Assembly: GCF_014696135.1 (NCBI RefSeq)
Contig: NZ_JACJPP010000021.1
Coordinates: 186,001-250,000, forward strand
DNA: 64,000 nt
From: Nodosilinea sp. FACHB-141
GTDB lineage: Bacteria; Cyanobacteriota; Cyanobacteriia; Phormidesmidales; Phormidesmidaceae
Reading direction: 5' to 3'
Positions 41,414 through 50,681 of the stretch are shown here, in pieces. The position numbers were made by a program, and so were the translations under genes. Every line of letters starts with the position of its first letter. The first letter of the stretch is position 1. The notes below the pieces were generated by a model, which worked only from the letters and a program-made list of their open reading frames with translations, was not told the DNA's origin and did no database searches.

Positions 41414-42403
41414 ATGGACGGCATTTGTACCCTCGGCAATGATCGCGTTTACGACCAAATCATCGCCCTGATTAACAGCATTGAACTCTTCGCCCCAGGG
41501 ATGCCAGTTTGCATTTATCCCTACGACGACCAGGTGGAGCGTTTAAGGGAACTGGTGCGATCGCGCCCCCAACTCACCCTTTACGACGACACCGCCTCCA
41601 TCCAGCGGTGGGATGCCTGGGTCGAGCAAATCTGGGCCACCCATCCTACTGCTCGGCAACAGTGGGATGCGATCGGTAGTGCGGGCATTCACCGTATGGG
41701 TACCCACCGCCGCTTCTGCGCCTTCGACGGCCCCTTCGATCGCTTCATTTATATGGATGCCGACACGCTACTGCTGAGCGACCCAGCCCTGGTGTTCAAC
41801 GCGTTGAATGAGTACGACTGGGTCACTTACGACTTTCAGCACAAAGACCTTAGCCACGTGTATGACGTGAGTTCTGGCTGGATGGAGCAACTGTTTTCGG
41901 CGGAGCAGGTGCAGCGGCAAGCGTTTTGCTCGGGCTTCTACGCCAGTCGCCGGGGGCTGTTTGATCCCGATCGGGGCCAAGACATTTTGAACCGGCTGCA
42001 AGCTGGGGAAGCGGCCGTGCTGTACCCCATGGCCCCCGACCAAACCATTCTCAACTATCTAGTGATGCGCTGCGAGGTCAACTCCTGCAACCTGGCGCTC
42101 ACGCTGCCAACCGATCAGCGCACCGGCAACTCGATCACCTCCAGCCACTTCACTATTGAGAGTCACCGGGTCTACGACAAGGGTGTGCCGCTGCTATATC
42201 TGCACTACATCGGCTTATCGTCCAAACTTTTCGCCCGCCTCTGCAATGGCGAGAACATGGACTTGCCCTACCGCGATGTGTTTTTGCACTACCGCTATCT
42301 ACACAATCCTGAGACCCGTCCGGCTCTGCTGGGCAAACTAGTGACAGCCAAGCCCCAAGGCTGGCGACGGTACCTAAAACCCCTGGCCCAGTTGCTCCCC
42401 TGA
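41414..42403 (+). CDS. Npun_R2821/Npun_R2822-type glycosyltransferase
   Basis: Product of 329 aa from the ATG at 41414 (MDGICTLGNDRVYDQIIALINSIE); a TTG at 41387 would overlap the SLATT stop by four bases. A GT-A fold is suggested by CIYPYDD and the metal-binding DAD in RFIYMDADTLLL. The C-terminal YLHYIG and FLHYRYL segments recur in the next gene. The family is cyanobacterial and glycosyltransferase-like, with unknown product. Confidence 0.82.
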   Translation: MDGICTLGNDRVYDQIIALINSIELFAPGMPVCIYPYDDQVERLRELVRSRPQLTLYDDTASIQRWDAWVEQIWATHPTARQQWDAIGSAGIHRMGTHRRFCAFDGPFDRFIYMDADTLLLSDPALVFNALNEYDWVTYDFQHKDLSHVYDVSSGWMEQLFSAEQVQRQAFCSGFYASRRGLFDPDRGQDILNRLQAGEAAVLYPMAPDQTILNYLVMRCEVNSCNLALTLPTDQRTGNSITSSHFTIESHRVYDKGVPLLYLHYIGLSSKLFARLCNGENMDLPYRDVFLHYRYLHNPETRPALLGKLVTAKPQGWRRYLKPLAQLLP

Positions 42404-42411
42404 GGATTGCT

Positions 42412-43341
42412 ATGACTTCGCGCGGCATTTACATTACAGCCAACGACAAGGTGATCGACCATACGATCGCCTGCCTCAACAGCATTCGTGCCCACGACCC
42501 CAGCATTCCGGTGATGCTGATTCCCTACAACGACGACTACCACCAGGTAGCCGAGGTGCTGGGCCGCGACTACGGCGTGGAGGTCTACCCCGACTTGGAG
42601 TTCATTCAGCGGTTGTCAGAAAATTTGCACGGCATCTTTGGCGAAGGGTTCTTTGCCCGGCCCAACCAGTTTCGCAAGCAGGCCTGCTGGTTTGGCCCCT
42701 TCGATCGCTTTCTCTACATCGATACCGATGTGGTGGTGTTTAGCGCGATCGCTAAAGTGCTCGACGCCCTCGATGACCACGATTTCATCAGCTACGACTA
42801 CCAGCACCGGGGCGGCATTCGCAACGTGTTTGCCCCCGCGATCGTCGAGCAAGGTGTTTTCACCGCCGCCGAGTTAGAGGATATGTTTAACTGCGGCTTT
42901 TGGGGGTCAAAAAAAGGGCTAGTCAGCGAGCAAGACCTTTACGATACGTTCGCTGAATGCGCCGCTCACCCCGACTATTTCGATTTTTCAGAAAAAACCT
43001 CCGATCAGCCGATCATCAACTACCTGATTCTCAAGCGCATGGCGCGGCGGTTTAACTTGGTGCGCCAACCCGGCGGTGGCCCCGGCAACTGGGCAGGCAG
43101 CCCCCACTTTGTCCAAGAGGGCATGGCCTTAAGCGATCCGAATGTGAACAAGCCCCTCGACTATCTGCACTGGGCAGGCTACCGCATTCAGCCAGGCTGC
43201 CCCTACTGGGATATCTGGGCCCACTACCGCTACCTGCGCGACCCCGACAGCCGTCCGGTGGAAGTTCCAGCAGCAGCCCCATCTCCTATGAAAACCCTAA
43301 GCCGCAAGGCAGGCAAACTGCTGAGCCGTTTGGGGAAATAG
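42412..43341 (+). CDS. Npun_R2821/Npun_R2822-type glycosyltransferase (second copy)
   Basis: Product of 309 aa, a diverged paralogue of the gene just upstream. The start GIYITANDKVIDHTIACLNSIR, the nucleotide-binding IPYNDDY, the DTD metal motif in RFLYIDTDVVVF, SDQPIINYLIL and the closing YLHWAGYRIQPG...HYRYL all align with it. Spacing to the first copy is nine bases, so they form one transcription unit. It ends the glycan cluster. Confidence 0.82.
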   Translation: MTSRGIYITANDKVIDHTIACLNSIRAHDPSIPVMLIPYNDDYHQVAEVLGRDYGVEVYPDLEFIQRLSENLHGIFGEGFFARPNQFRKQACWFGPFDRFLYIDTDVVVFSAIAKVLDALDDHDFISYDYQHRGGIRNVFAPAIVEQGVFTAAELEDMFNCGFWGSKKGLVSEQDLYDTFAECAAHPDYFDFSEKTSDQPIINYLILKRMARRFNLVRQPGGGPGNWAGSPHFVQEGMALSDPNVNKPLDYLHWAGYRIQPGCPYWDIWAHYRYLRDPDSRPVEVPAAAPSPMKTLSRKAGKLLSRLGK

Positions 43342-43373
43342 TCAGTACCATTCGGCCCTACATTCTATCCTCG

Positions 43374-44084
43374 CTAAAACAAGCGACCCTGCTGAACTTC
43401 CTCCAGGGCCGATCGCGCCGTGCCGGAAGACGCTAGGCGATCGGCGTAGCGAGTGGTTTCGGGCAGACGGTATTTCGTGCTGCACCGCAACACTAGGTCG
43501 ATGGCAGTCTCCAGCGTTGTGTAGTGGCCTGGGGAAATGTACAGGGGTTTGGTGTTGGCGCGGTTGCGCAGCACGGCTCCGATGCGATCGCCCCGATCCG
43601 TCAGCGGTACCCAGGTGCCTTTATCGGGCGGCACCTCGATGTGGGTGCCCACCAAGCGCGACTTGGCCACGCCGACGGTGGGGCGATCGCACAGTAACCC
43701 TAAATGCGACGCAATCCCCAACCGCCGAGGATGCGCTATTCCCTGACCATCGCAGAGAATCACATCCGGCTCGGTTTTGAGCTGCGCCAGGGCCGCCAGC
43801 ACCGCAGGCACCTCCCGAAACGACAGCAGCCCCGGCACGTAGGGAAAAACGGTAGGCTGCCGCACCAACACCTCATCTACCGGAGTCAGGTCGGGAAACG
43901 ACAGCACCACCACTGCGGCGCGGGTGGTTTCGCCCTCATCCTCAAACCCCGCATCCACTCCGGCGACGTAACGAATGGGGTTAGGGATACGGTCTTCGAG
44001 GACAATCTGAGGAGCAAGGGTTTGCTGGAGTGCGATCGCCTCGGCGGGCGTGGTTGGCCAGCTCTCTGGAAACTGAATCTGCAT
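43374..44084 (-). CDS. nfi: Endonuclease V
   Basis: Product of 236 aa that cleaves DNA 3' to deoxyinosine in repair. Active-site residues fit the family: Asp in VAGVDAGF, Glu in LSFREVPAVL, Asp in DVILCDGQGIAHPRRLGIASHLG, and the VGVAKSRLVG stretch. Length is standard. It stands alone, convergent with the glycan cluster. Confidence 0.95.
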   Translation of the reverse strand: MQIQFPESWPTTPAEAIALQQTLAPQIVLEDRIPNPIRYVAGVDAGFEDEGETTRAAVVVLSFPDLTPVDEVLVRQPTVFPYVPGLLSFREVPAVLAALAQLKTEPDVILCDGQGIAHPRRLGIASHLGLLCDRPTVGVAKSRLVGTHIEVPPDKGTWVPLTDRGDRIGAVLRNRANTKPLYISPGHYTTLETAIDLVLRCSTKYRLPETTRYADRLASSGTARSALEEVQQGRLF

Positions 44085-44217
44085 TACTGTGCTTTGCCGA
44101 TCCTAAATAAGTGCTTGTAAACGCTCTGTACCCTTACCCTCAATCTCAAACCCTAGACCGTGAACCCTCCAACTACTGCCATGCTAGGGTGATCATGCCC
44201 CTCACTGCCTCACCTTT

Positions 44218-46272
44218 ATGACTAATCGTCTGGCAGATTCTTCCAGTCTGTATTTGCGCAAGCACGCCGAAAACCCGATCGACTGGTGGCCCTGGTGTGA
44301 TGAGGCGCTGGAGCGGGCTAGGCAGGATGACAAGCCAATCTTTCTGTCAATCGGCTATTCGAGCTGCCACTGGTGCACGGTGATGGAGGGGGAAGCGTTC
44401 TCAGATGAGGCGATCGCAGCCTACATGAATGCCAACTTCATCCCCATTAAGGTCGATCGCGAAGAGCGGCCCGATGTCGACAGCATCTATATGCAGGCGC
44501 TGCAAATGCTCACTGGGCAAGGGGGCTGGCCACTGAACGTAATGCTGCATCCCGAAACGCGGGTGCCGTTTTATGGGGGCACTTATTTTCCGCTAGAGCA
44601 GAAGTATGGGCGGCCTGGATTTTTGCAGGTGCTCACGGCTCTGCGCCAGTTCTACGACACCGAAAAGACCCGTTTAGCCGAGATCACCGAGGCGGTGATG
44701 GGCAATTTGCACCAAGGGGCGCAGTTGCCAGAATCCCCCACAATTTCATCGGCGGACGTGCTCTATGCGGGGCTGACCAACAACGCCAAAATTCTTATCC
44801 CCTCGGGTCAGGGCACCTGCTTTCCGATGATTCCCTACGCGGCGGCGGTGCTGGGTGGGCTGCGGTTTGACCTAGAGCTAGACGCGGCTCACATCTGCGG
44901 CCAGCGAGGACAAGACATGGCCCTGGGCGGCATTTACGACCATGTGGGCGGCGGCTTTCACCGCTACACCGTAGACCCAAGCTGGACGGTGCCCCACTTT
45001 GAGAAGATGCTCTACGACAACGGCATGATCGTGGAGTACCTGGCTGATCTGTGGGCTAGCGGGCAGCAAGAACCGGCCTTTGAGCGGGCGATCGCCCTCA
45101 CCCACACCTGGCTCTTGCGTGAAATGACCGCCCCAGAAGGCTATTTCTACGCCGCCCAGGATGCTGACAGCTTTGTTACCGCCAACGACGTTGAGCCAGA
45201 GGAAGGCGCGTTCTACGCCTGGCCCTACAAGACTTTGGAATTGGCGCTGACCGCCGACCAGCTACAGGCGTTAGCGAATGCCTTTGCTGTGACCCCAGAG
45301 GGCAACTTTGAGGGGCAAATTGTGCTGCAAAGATTCGAACTCGGCCCCCTCCCAGATGAGGTCGAGGTGGCCCTCGATCAGTTCTTTATCCTGCGCTACG
45401 GCACCCCGGCGGCAGAGCTGGAGACCTTTCCTCCAGCAACCGATAACCAGGCAGCTAAAACCCAGACTTGGCCAGGGCGCATTCCCCCGGTGACTGACAC
45501 TAAACTAATTGTGGCGTGGAACAGCCTGATGATTTCTGGCTTGGCAAGGGCAGCGACAGTGTTGCAGAACCCCGACTATCTGGCCACCGCTGTAACTGCC
45601 GCTGAGCACATTCGCCAGCATCAGTGGATCGGCAGTCAGCTGCACCGTCTGGGCTACGACGGCATTCCCCAAGTGCAGGCCCAATCGGAAGACTATGCCC
45701 TGCTGATCAAAGCGTTCCTCGACCTGCATCAAGCTAGCTTGGCCACGCCAGGCTCTGCTACCGATACCGACTGGTTAACGCTGGCGATCTCTACCCAGCA
45801 GGAGTTCGACCATTTACTGTGGAGTGCTGACCAGGGGGGCTATTTCAGCACCGCCGCTGGCGAAGATTTGCTGGTGCAGGAACGCCCCTATCAAGACAGC
45901 GCGACACCAGCGGCGAATGGGGTTGCCGTTGCCAACCTTATGCGTCTATCTCTGCTCACCGACAATTTGGACTATTTAGACCGCGCCGATCGCACCCTGC
46001 AAGCCTTTGGCACTGTCATAGAGCAGATTCCTCGCGCCTGCCCCAGTTTGCTAGCAGGCCTCAACTGGTTTCGTAATGGCACTGTGGTCAAAGCTGTGGC
46101 AGAAATTATTCCTGAACTAGCGGCAAAATATTGGCCAACAACTGTTTTCACAGTTTCCCATGATCTGTCCGCTGACGCTGTGGGCATGGTGTGCCGAGGC
46201 ACCACCTGTTTAGCGGTGGCAGATTCTGTGGATAAACTACGGCAGCAGTTACAAACCCTCCAGCCTCGCTAA
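44218..46272 (+). CDS. Thioredoxin-fold DUF255 protein (YyaL/SPATA20-like)
   Basis: Product of 684 aa. The N-terminal thioredoxin-like DUF255 domain begins NRLADSSSLYLRKHAENPIDW and carries the CHWC redox motif at residues 50-53, then MTGQGGWPLNV-like sequence (QMLTGQGGWPLNVMLHPE). The rest is an (alpha/alpha)6 toroid resembling N-acylglucosamine epimerase-type domains (GGIYDHVGGGFHRYTVD, PHFEKMLYDN). Biochemical role unknown. The ATG is preceded by a C/T-rich stretch. It lies three bases before the methyltransferase gene. Confidence 0.92.
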   Translation: MTNRLADSSSLYLRKHAENPIDWWPWCDEALERARQDDKPIFLSIGYSSCHWCTVMEGEAFSDEAIAAYMNANFIPIKVDREERPDVDSIYMQALQMLTGQGGWPLNVMLHPETRVPFYGGTYFPLEQKYGRPGFLQVLTALRQFYDTEKTRLAEITEAVMGNLHQGAQLPESPTISSADVLYAGLTNNAKILIPSGQGTCFPMIPYAAAVLGGLRFDLELDAAHICGQRGQDMALGGIYDHVGGGFHRYTVDPSWTVPHFEKMLYDNGMIVEYLADLWASGQQEPAFERAIALTHTWLLREMTAPEGYFYAAQDADSFVTANDVEPEEGAFYAWPYKTLELALTADQLQALANAFAVTPEGNFEGQIVLQRFELGPLPDEVEVALDQFFILRYGTPAAELETFPPATDNQAAKTQTWPGRIPPVTDTKLIVAWNSLMISGLARAATVLQNPDYLATAVTAAEHIRQHQWIGSQLHRLGYDGIPQVQAQSEDYALLIKAFLDLHQASLATPGSATDTDWLTLAISTQQEFDHLLWSADQGGYFSTAAGEDLLVQERPYQDSATPAANGVAVANLMRLSLLTDNLDYLDRADRTLQAFGTVIEQIPRACPSLLAGLNWFRNGTVVKAVAEIIPELAAKYWPTTVFTVSHDLSADAVGMVCRGTTCLAVADSVDKLRQQLQTLQPR

Positions 46273-46275
46273 TCT

Positions 46276-47460
46276 ATGCCCCACAACCCAGATTTGTACC
46301 AGGTGCTGTGCGATCGCATCCACCAATCGCCCCAGGGCCACATCCCCTTTGCCGAATTTATGGAGCTGGTCCTCTACCATCCCCAGGGCGGCTATTACAG
46401 CACTAAAGACGCCATTCTTGGGTTTGAGGGCGACTTCGTTACCTCTGCCCACTTAGGCCACGACTTTGGCGAACTGCTGGCCATCCAGTTTGCCGAAATG
46501 TGGGAGCATTTGGGCCGCCCCAATCCCTTCTCGCTGGTAGAAATGGGAGCAGGCCAGGGGCTGATCGCCGCCGATGCGCTGGGCGCTCTACAAAACCATT
46601 TTCCCGACTGCTTTGCCGCCCTGAGTTACCAGATCGTCGAGAAATCTGACCTGCTGCGGGCCGCTCAAGAGCGACGCTTATCTGGCTGGACTGGGCGAGT
46701 GAGCTGGCTAAGTTTGGAAGACATCCCTGACGACAGCATCACTGGCTGCCTGTTCTCGAACGAACTGGTAGATGCTTTGCCGGTACACCAAGTAGTGATG
46801 ACAGAATCGGGCCTGCAAGAGATCTACGTCACCTTGGGCGACAGCCCAGCATGCCTTCTGCAAGAAGCAGTGGAGGCTCCTTCTACCCCGCGACTGGCCG
46901 ACTACTTTGCCTTTGTCGGCGTTGACCTAGCGGATCCTCAGTACGCTCCCGGCTACCGCACCGAAGTTCACCTGGCCGCTCTGGACTGGATAAAAACGGT
47001 TGCAGCTAAGTTGCACCGGGGCTACGTGCTCACGGTTGACTACGGCTACCCCGCCAGCCGCTACTACGGCCGCGGCCGAGCCCAAGGAACGCTCCAGTGC
47101 TACTACCAGCACGCCCACCACAACGATCCTTACAGCCACCTGGGCCACCAAGACATTACCGCCCACGTCAACTTCACCGCGCTAGAGCGTCAGGGTGAGC
47201 AGTGCGGGCTAGAAACCGTGGGGGCGACGCAGCAGGGAATGTTTTTGATGGCGCTGGGTTTGGGCGATCGCCTCGCCGCCCTGGGCCAGATTCAGGCTAG
47301 CGACCCCACCACCGTCAACCTTGCCATTCAGCGCCGCGACAAGCTGCACCAGCTGATCAACCCCATGGGCCTGGGGAATTTTGTGGTGTTGGTGCAGGGC
47401 AAAGGGCTAACGTCTGCGGCCAAGACGCTGAAGGGGCTAACAGTGCCGCCGCTGATGTAG
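46276..47460 (+). CDS. MidA/NDUFAF7-type SAM-dependent methyltransferase
   Basis: Product of 394 aa. The motif HPQGGYYSTKDAILGFEGDFVTSAHLG and the SAM-binding LVEMGAGQGLIAADAL are diagnostic. LFSNELVDALPVHQV and VLTVDYGYPA follow. The mitochondrial homologue dimethylates an arginine in a complex I subunit, so methylation of an NDH-1 subunit is a reasonable guess, unproven here. Separated by three bases from the DUF255 gene. Confidence 0.92.
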   Translation: MPHNPDLYQVLCDRIHQSPQGHIPFAEFMELVLYHPQGGYYSTKDAILGFEGDFVTSAHLGHDFGELLAIQFAEMWEHLGRPNPFSLVEMGAGQGLIAADALGALQNHFPDCFAALSYQIVEKSDLLRAAQERRLSGWTGRVSWLSLEDIPDDSITGCLFSNELVDALPVHQVVMTESGLQEIYVTLGDSPACLLQEAVEAPSTPRLADYFAFVGVDLADPQYAPGYRTEVHLAALDWIKTVAAKLHRGYVLTVDYGYPASRYYGRGRAQGTLQCYYQHAHHNDPYSHLGHQDITAHVNFTALERQGEQCGLETVGATQQGMFLMALGLGDRLAALGQIQASDPTTVNLAIQRRDKLHQLINPMGLGNFVVLVQGKGLTSAAKTLKGLTVPPLM

Positions 47461-47630
47461 AGCGCGATCGCATCCACTCAACCTTTGAAACTGGGGTCTT
47501 TAAGGGACAGGCAAGAAAATAAGTACAAGCCAACTTTCTTGCTGGTGCATTCGCGAAGCAATGCACCCTACAGTGGCCTGATTTAGAGCGCGATCGCATC
47601 CCTCAACCTTCACAACTGGAATCTCTCAGC
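47458..47630 (+). repeat. Imperfect direct repeat flanking a GGTGCATT hairpin
   Basis: A unit of about 45 bases beginning TAGAGCGCGATCGCATCC and continuing CTCAACCTT appears at 47458 and again at 47584. Between them, GGTGCATT (47544-47551) and AATGCACC (47560-47567) form a perfect stem with loop CGCGAAGC. The first unit starts with the stop codon of the methyltransferase gene. The region lies between convergent genes. Confidence 0.6.
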
Positions 47631-47640
47631 TCACGCTTCC

Positions 47641-49395
47641 CTAAGCCTCTACAGGTTCTAGCGGTTTAGCCTGCTGCTGCTCAACCCGGCGAGGTTGGCC
47701 CCAGATTACCGTTTCCTGCTTGTAAATCACCATACCGGGCCGCGCTCCCTTGGGCTTATAGACATGGCGGGGCTGAGTATAGATCACCGGCACCTGGTCG
47801 GCGTGCCGGGCGCGGCTGAAATATGCAGCTAAGTCGGCTACGTAGGCCAGGTCGCGATCGCTGGGCACCTGCCCAGCCCCCAGCCGCAGCAGCACGTGGC
47901 TACCAGGAATTTCCTGGGTGTGAAACCAGAGGTCGTAGTCGGTAGCCACCGTTGAGATCAGCAGATCGTTTTGGCGATTGTTGCGGCCCACTAGCACCGG
48001 CAGGCCATCGGGAGTCTGCAGGCGACGGAAGCCTTCATCATTGGCCTTGCGATCAGTGGGGCGATAGTCGGGCGAGGCCATATAGTCCTGCTGAATCAGT
48101 TCGTTGCGGATGTCGATCAACGCCTCCAGATCCGCCGGTTCGTCGTAGGTAGGAATCTGGGTCAGGGCCGCCTCTACCTGCTCTAGGTAGGCCAGTTCGG
48201 CTTGTACCTCGGCGAGCAGCGGGGCCACCGCATCCTTCGCTCGCTTCAGTTTTTGGTGCTGTTTGTAGAGGCGCTGGGCCTGCTGAATCGCTGTTTTGTC
48301 AGGGTCAATGGCGAGGGTGACGGGTTCTCCGGTGTCAAAATCCTCCACCGTGAGCTGGGTGAGACCGGGCTGCCACTGGTGGCTGTAGGTCATCAGCAGA
48401 TCGGCCTGCTGGCGGTACTGGTCGGCCTGGGCCGACTGATCGAGGCGCTGCTCAAAGGTGTTGGCCTTAAGTCGCAGCTTATCGAGCACGCCCTTGAGCC
48501 GCTGCTGAATCTGGTTTTTGAGGCGATCGAACTGCTGTAGGGCAATCTCGCGGCCATAGTACTTATCCAGCAGCTGATGCACATCCGCCACCGGAGCCAC
48601 CCCTTCCCAGTCGAGCACGGTGTAGCCGCCCTCGGCCCAGCCAGGATAAAACTCGCCCTTCTCAAGACAGACCAGCCAACGCTGCCAGGCCTCAAACAGG
48701 CGATCCCAGTCGCTTTGAGTCAGGCTTTCGGCGGCTTGGTCAGGGGCTAAGCGGGCGGCAGAGAGCAGCGATCGCACCAGCGACGAACTCAGCCCCCCGT
48801 AGCTCTGCATCAGCATTTTTTTGAGCGTAGTGGGCACCAACGTCACCTGCTCCTGCCAAGCATTCTGGGATTCTTGCCGGCTGGGCAGCGTATTCATGAT
48901 GGCTGGGGGCAGCACGTAGGCGTCGCCAGTTTGAATAGGCCGAACCCGCGACTGCTGATCGCTCACCTGGTGGGCAGCCGTAACAATCTGGTTTTGGGCG
49001 TTGGCCAGAATGACATTGCTGTACTTGCCCATAATTTCAACGTACAGGTGCCACTGGGGCGGGTCGCCGGGGCGAGGGCCAAACTGCAAATCGATCGCCC
49101 GCTCCCAGGGGGCCACCGGGGCGATCGCCACCAGCGCCAGCTGGCTAATCTGGTGCTTCAACTGCTGGCTAAAGGTGAACGTATCCTGCCCCTTGGGTGG
49201 CGCGTCGCCCAGGTGCAGCCGCGCCGCCTGGGGGTGCCAGGAGATCGTCAGCCAACCGCGGCGATCGAGGGTTCTGAGCGCCAGCGCCAAGGTGGTCGTG
49301 TCAATCTGCACCACCGTCTCGCAGCGGGCAGGCACCCAGTCGGTCTCAAGGCTGTGGCACAGGGCCATCAGAGTAGTAAAGTCAACCGGCTGCAC
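47641..49395 (-). CDS. rqcH: NFACT family protein (RqcH/Rqc2-like)
   Basis: Product of 584 aa from a GTG, with GGAGG eight bases upstream. NFACT-N begins QPVDFTTLMALCHSL and RTLDRRGWLTISWHPQAARLHL. A central coiled coil (RLKNQIQQRLKGVLDKLRLK and onward) follows. The NFACT-R domain follows, with GLPVLVGRNNRQNDLLI, DLWFHTQEIPGSHVLLR and YTQPRHVYKPKGARPGMVIYK. Such proteins bind obstructed 50S subunits and add alanine tails. The Asp-Arg pair needed in Bacillus RqcH seems to read Glu-Arg here (WERAIDLQF), by my own alignment. An upstream ATG at 49434 is possible but less likely. Confidence 0.9.
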   Translation of the reverse strand: MQPVDFTTLMALCHSLETDWVPARCETVVQIDTTTLALALRTLDRRGWLTISWHPQAARLHLGDAPPKGQDTFTFSQQLKHQISQLALVAIAPVAPWERAIDLQFGPRPGDPPQWHLYVEIMGKYSNVILANAQNQIVTAAHQVSDQQSRVRPIQTGDAYVLPPAIMNTLPSRQESQNAWQEQVTLVPTTLKKMLMQSYGGLSSSLVRSLLSAARLAPDQAAESLTQSDWDRLFEAWQRWLVCLEKGEFYPGWAEGGYTVLDWEGVAPVADVHQLLDKYYGREIALQQFDRLKNQIQQRLKGVLDKLRLKANTFEQRLDQSAQADQYRQQADLLMTYSHQWQPGLTQLTVEDFDTGEPVTLAIDPDKTAIQQAQRLYKQHQKLKRAKDAVAPLLAEVQAELAYLEQVEAALTQIPTYDEPADLEALIDIRNELIQQDYMASPDYRPTDRKANDEGFRRLQTPDGLPVLVGRNNRQNDLLISTVATDYDLWFHTQEIPGSHVLLRLGAGQVPSDRDLAYVADLAAYFSRARHADQVPVIYTQPRHVYKPKGARPGMVIYKQETVIWGQPRRVEQQQAKPLEPVEA

Positions 49396-49713
49396 AATAC
49401 AATCCTCCAGGCTGAGACAGGGTAAGCAGGGCACCCCAAGGCTAGGTTAGCCAGAGATACCCAAAAAAGGGCTAAGAAGACCCGATTGGGCTGCCTTTAG
49501 GTCGAGGGATGTAGCCCAAGGAACGAAAACGCCAAAAACCTAAAATTTCGCCGGATATTCACCCTCAGCACCAGACGGATTCGTTAGTATGGCAATAAGT
49601 CATCTGGGCTCAAATGTAGAGCATAGTGCCAAAAAGCCCCGGGTTTTCTGGCTAGTCGGGGGTTAACCCTGGCGTTAGCACCAGCACCTCCCGTTATCGC
49701 CCTTCTATATATT
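49396..49713. promoter_or_regulatory. Divergent promoter region of rqcH and remA
   Basis: This spacer of about 320 bases separates divergent genes. No clear promoter boxes, hairpins or small genes could be assigned. Confidence 0.35.
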
Positions 49714-49977
49714 ATGGACATTAAGCTCATCAATATTGGCTTTGGCAACATCGTATCGGCCAATCGGGTAATTGCCATTGTTAGCCCTGAGTCTGCCCCC
49801 ATTAAGCGCATTATCTCTGATGCCCGCGAGCGGGGGCAGCTAGTCGACGCCACCTACGGTCGCCGCACCCGTGCCGTCATTATCACTGACTCAGGCCACA
49901 CCATTCTTTCCGCCATTCAGCCCGAAACCGTTGCCCACCGCTTTGTCAGCGGCAAAGATAGCGACGGCAAAGCGTAG
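49714..49977 (+). CDS. remA: RemA-like DUF370 protein
   Basis: Product of 87 aa, full length for the family: [32 protein letters not shown], then [26 protein letters not shown]. In Bacillus RemA is a ring-forming DNA-binding activator of matrix genes. In many bacteria it sits before gmk, but here a repeat tract and sufE follow. The regulon in cyanobacteria is unknown. Confidence 0.92.
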   Translation: MDIKLINIGFGNIVSANRVIAIVSPESAPIKRIISDARERGQLVDATYGRRTRAVIITDSGHTILSAIQPETVAHRFVSGKDSDGKA

Positions 49978-49994
49978 AGAGATTTGGGGAGTAA

Positions 49995-50098
49995 GGGAGT
50001 GATGGGGTAGGGAGTAGGGGGAGTGAGGCTAGCGTACATAACGGCTATATAGAATCCTCTTTTGGCCCACCCTATCACTCCCCTACCCCATCACTCCC
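49995..50098. repeat. Perfect 18-base inverted repeat in G/C-rich tract
   Basis: GGGAGTGATGGGGTAGGG (49995-50012) has its exact reverse complement at 50081-50098, followed by another CCCCATCACTCCC copy to 50120. The AT-rich centre may hold the sufE promoter. It is of the same word family as the tracts at 13938-14135 and 27600-27653. Confidence 0.75.
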
Positions 50099-50163
50099 CC
50101 GCCTCCACCCCATCACTCCCACTTGATAGACTACTCAAGAAACGTCTCCCCACCCGCTGCGCC

Positions 50164-50610
50164 ATGCCCGCCGATCGCCCCGAGTCTATTGAGAAAATTG
50201 TGGCCCGCTTTCAGAAGGCCGCTGACCCTAAGCGTCGCTACGAGCAGCTGCTGTGGTTTGCCAAGAAACTCGACCCCCTGCCCGAGGAGTACAAAACGCC
50301 GGACAACAAGGTGCCAGGCTGTGTTTCTCAAGTATTCGTAGTAGCTGATTTAATTGACGGCAAAGTAGTTTATCAAGCCGACTCTGACGCTCAGATCACC
50401 AAAGGGCTGGTAGCTCTGCTGATCAAAGCTCTCAATGGTCTTACCCCCGACGAAATCGTCACCCTCACCCCCGACTTCATCAAAGACACTCAGCTCGATG
50501 TCAGCCTGACACCGTCGCGGGCCAATGGCTTCTACAACATCTTTAAGACCATGCAGCAAAAGGCTCGGGGACTGCACGATGGGGCGGCACCGGGGGCGCT
50601 GCTGAGCTAA
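50164..50610 (+). CDS. sufE: SufE-like sulfur-transfer protein
   Basis: Product of 148 aa from the ATG at 50164; the frame is open further upstream but translates the repeat tract. SufE accepts persulfide sulfur from the SufS cysteine desulfurase for iron-sulfur cluster assembly. The acceptor cysteine is in the VPGCVSQVFV motif, and the family start RFQKAADPKRRYEQLLWFAKKL is clear. Suf operon genes are not adjacent. Confidence 0.94.
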   Translation: MPADRPESIEKIVARFQKAADPKRRYEQLLWFAKKLDPLPEEYKTPDNKVPGCVSQVFVVADLIDGKVVYQADSDAQITKGLVALLIKALNGLTPDEIVTLTPDFIKDTQLDVSLTPSRANGFYNIFKTMQQKARGLHDGAAPGALLS

Positions 50611-50662
50611 ACTCAGCCCCGCTCTAACCAGGGCAAACGATCCACAACTCTGGCACTTCGTC

Positions 50663-50681
50663 AAACTTTGGTAAACTTTGG
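50663..50681 (+). repeat. Tandem AAACTTTGG motif upstream of metK
   Basis: AAACTTTGG occurs at 50663-50671 and 50673-50681, spaced by exactly one helical turn, about 65 bases before the metK start. It could be a regulator site. I looked for SAM-riboswitch features (conserved core with a GGACTGGC-like stretch) and saw none. Confidence 0.4.

Noticed and set aside
50041-50130. Repeated CACTCCC/CCCCATC units considered as a CRISPR or tandem array
   Set aside because: Units are irregular in length and spacing, and no unique spacers or cas genes exist.
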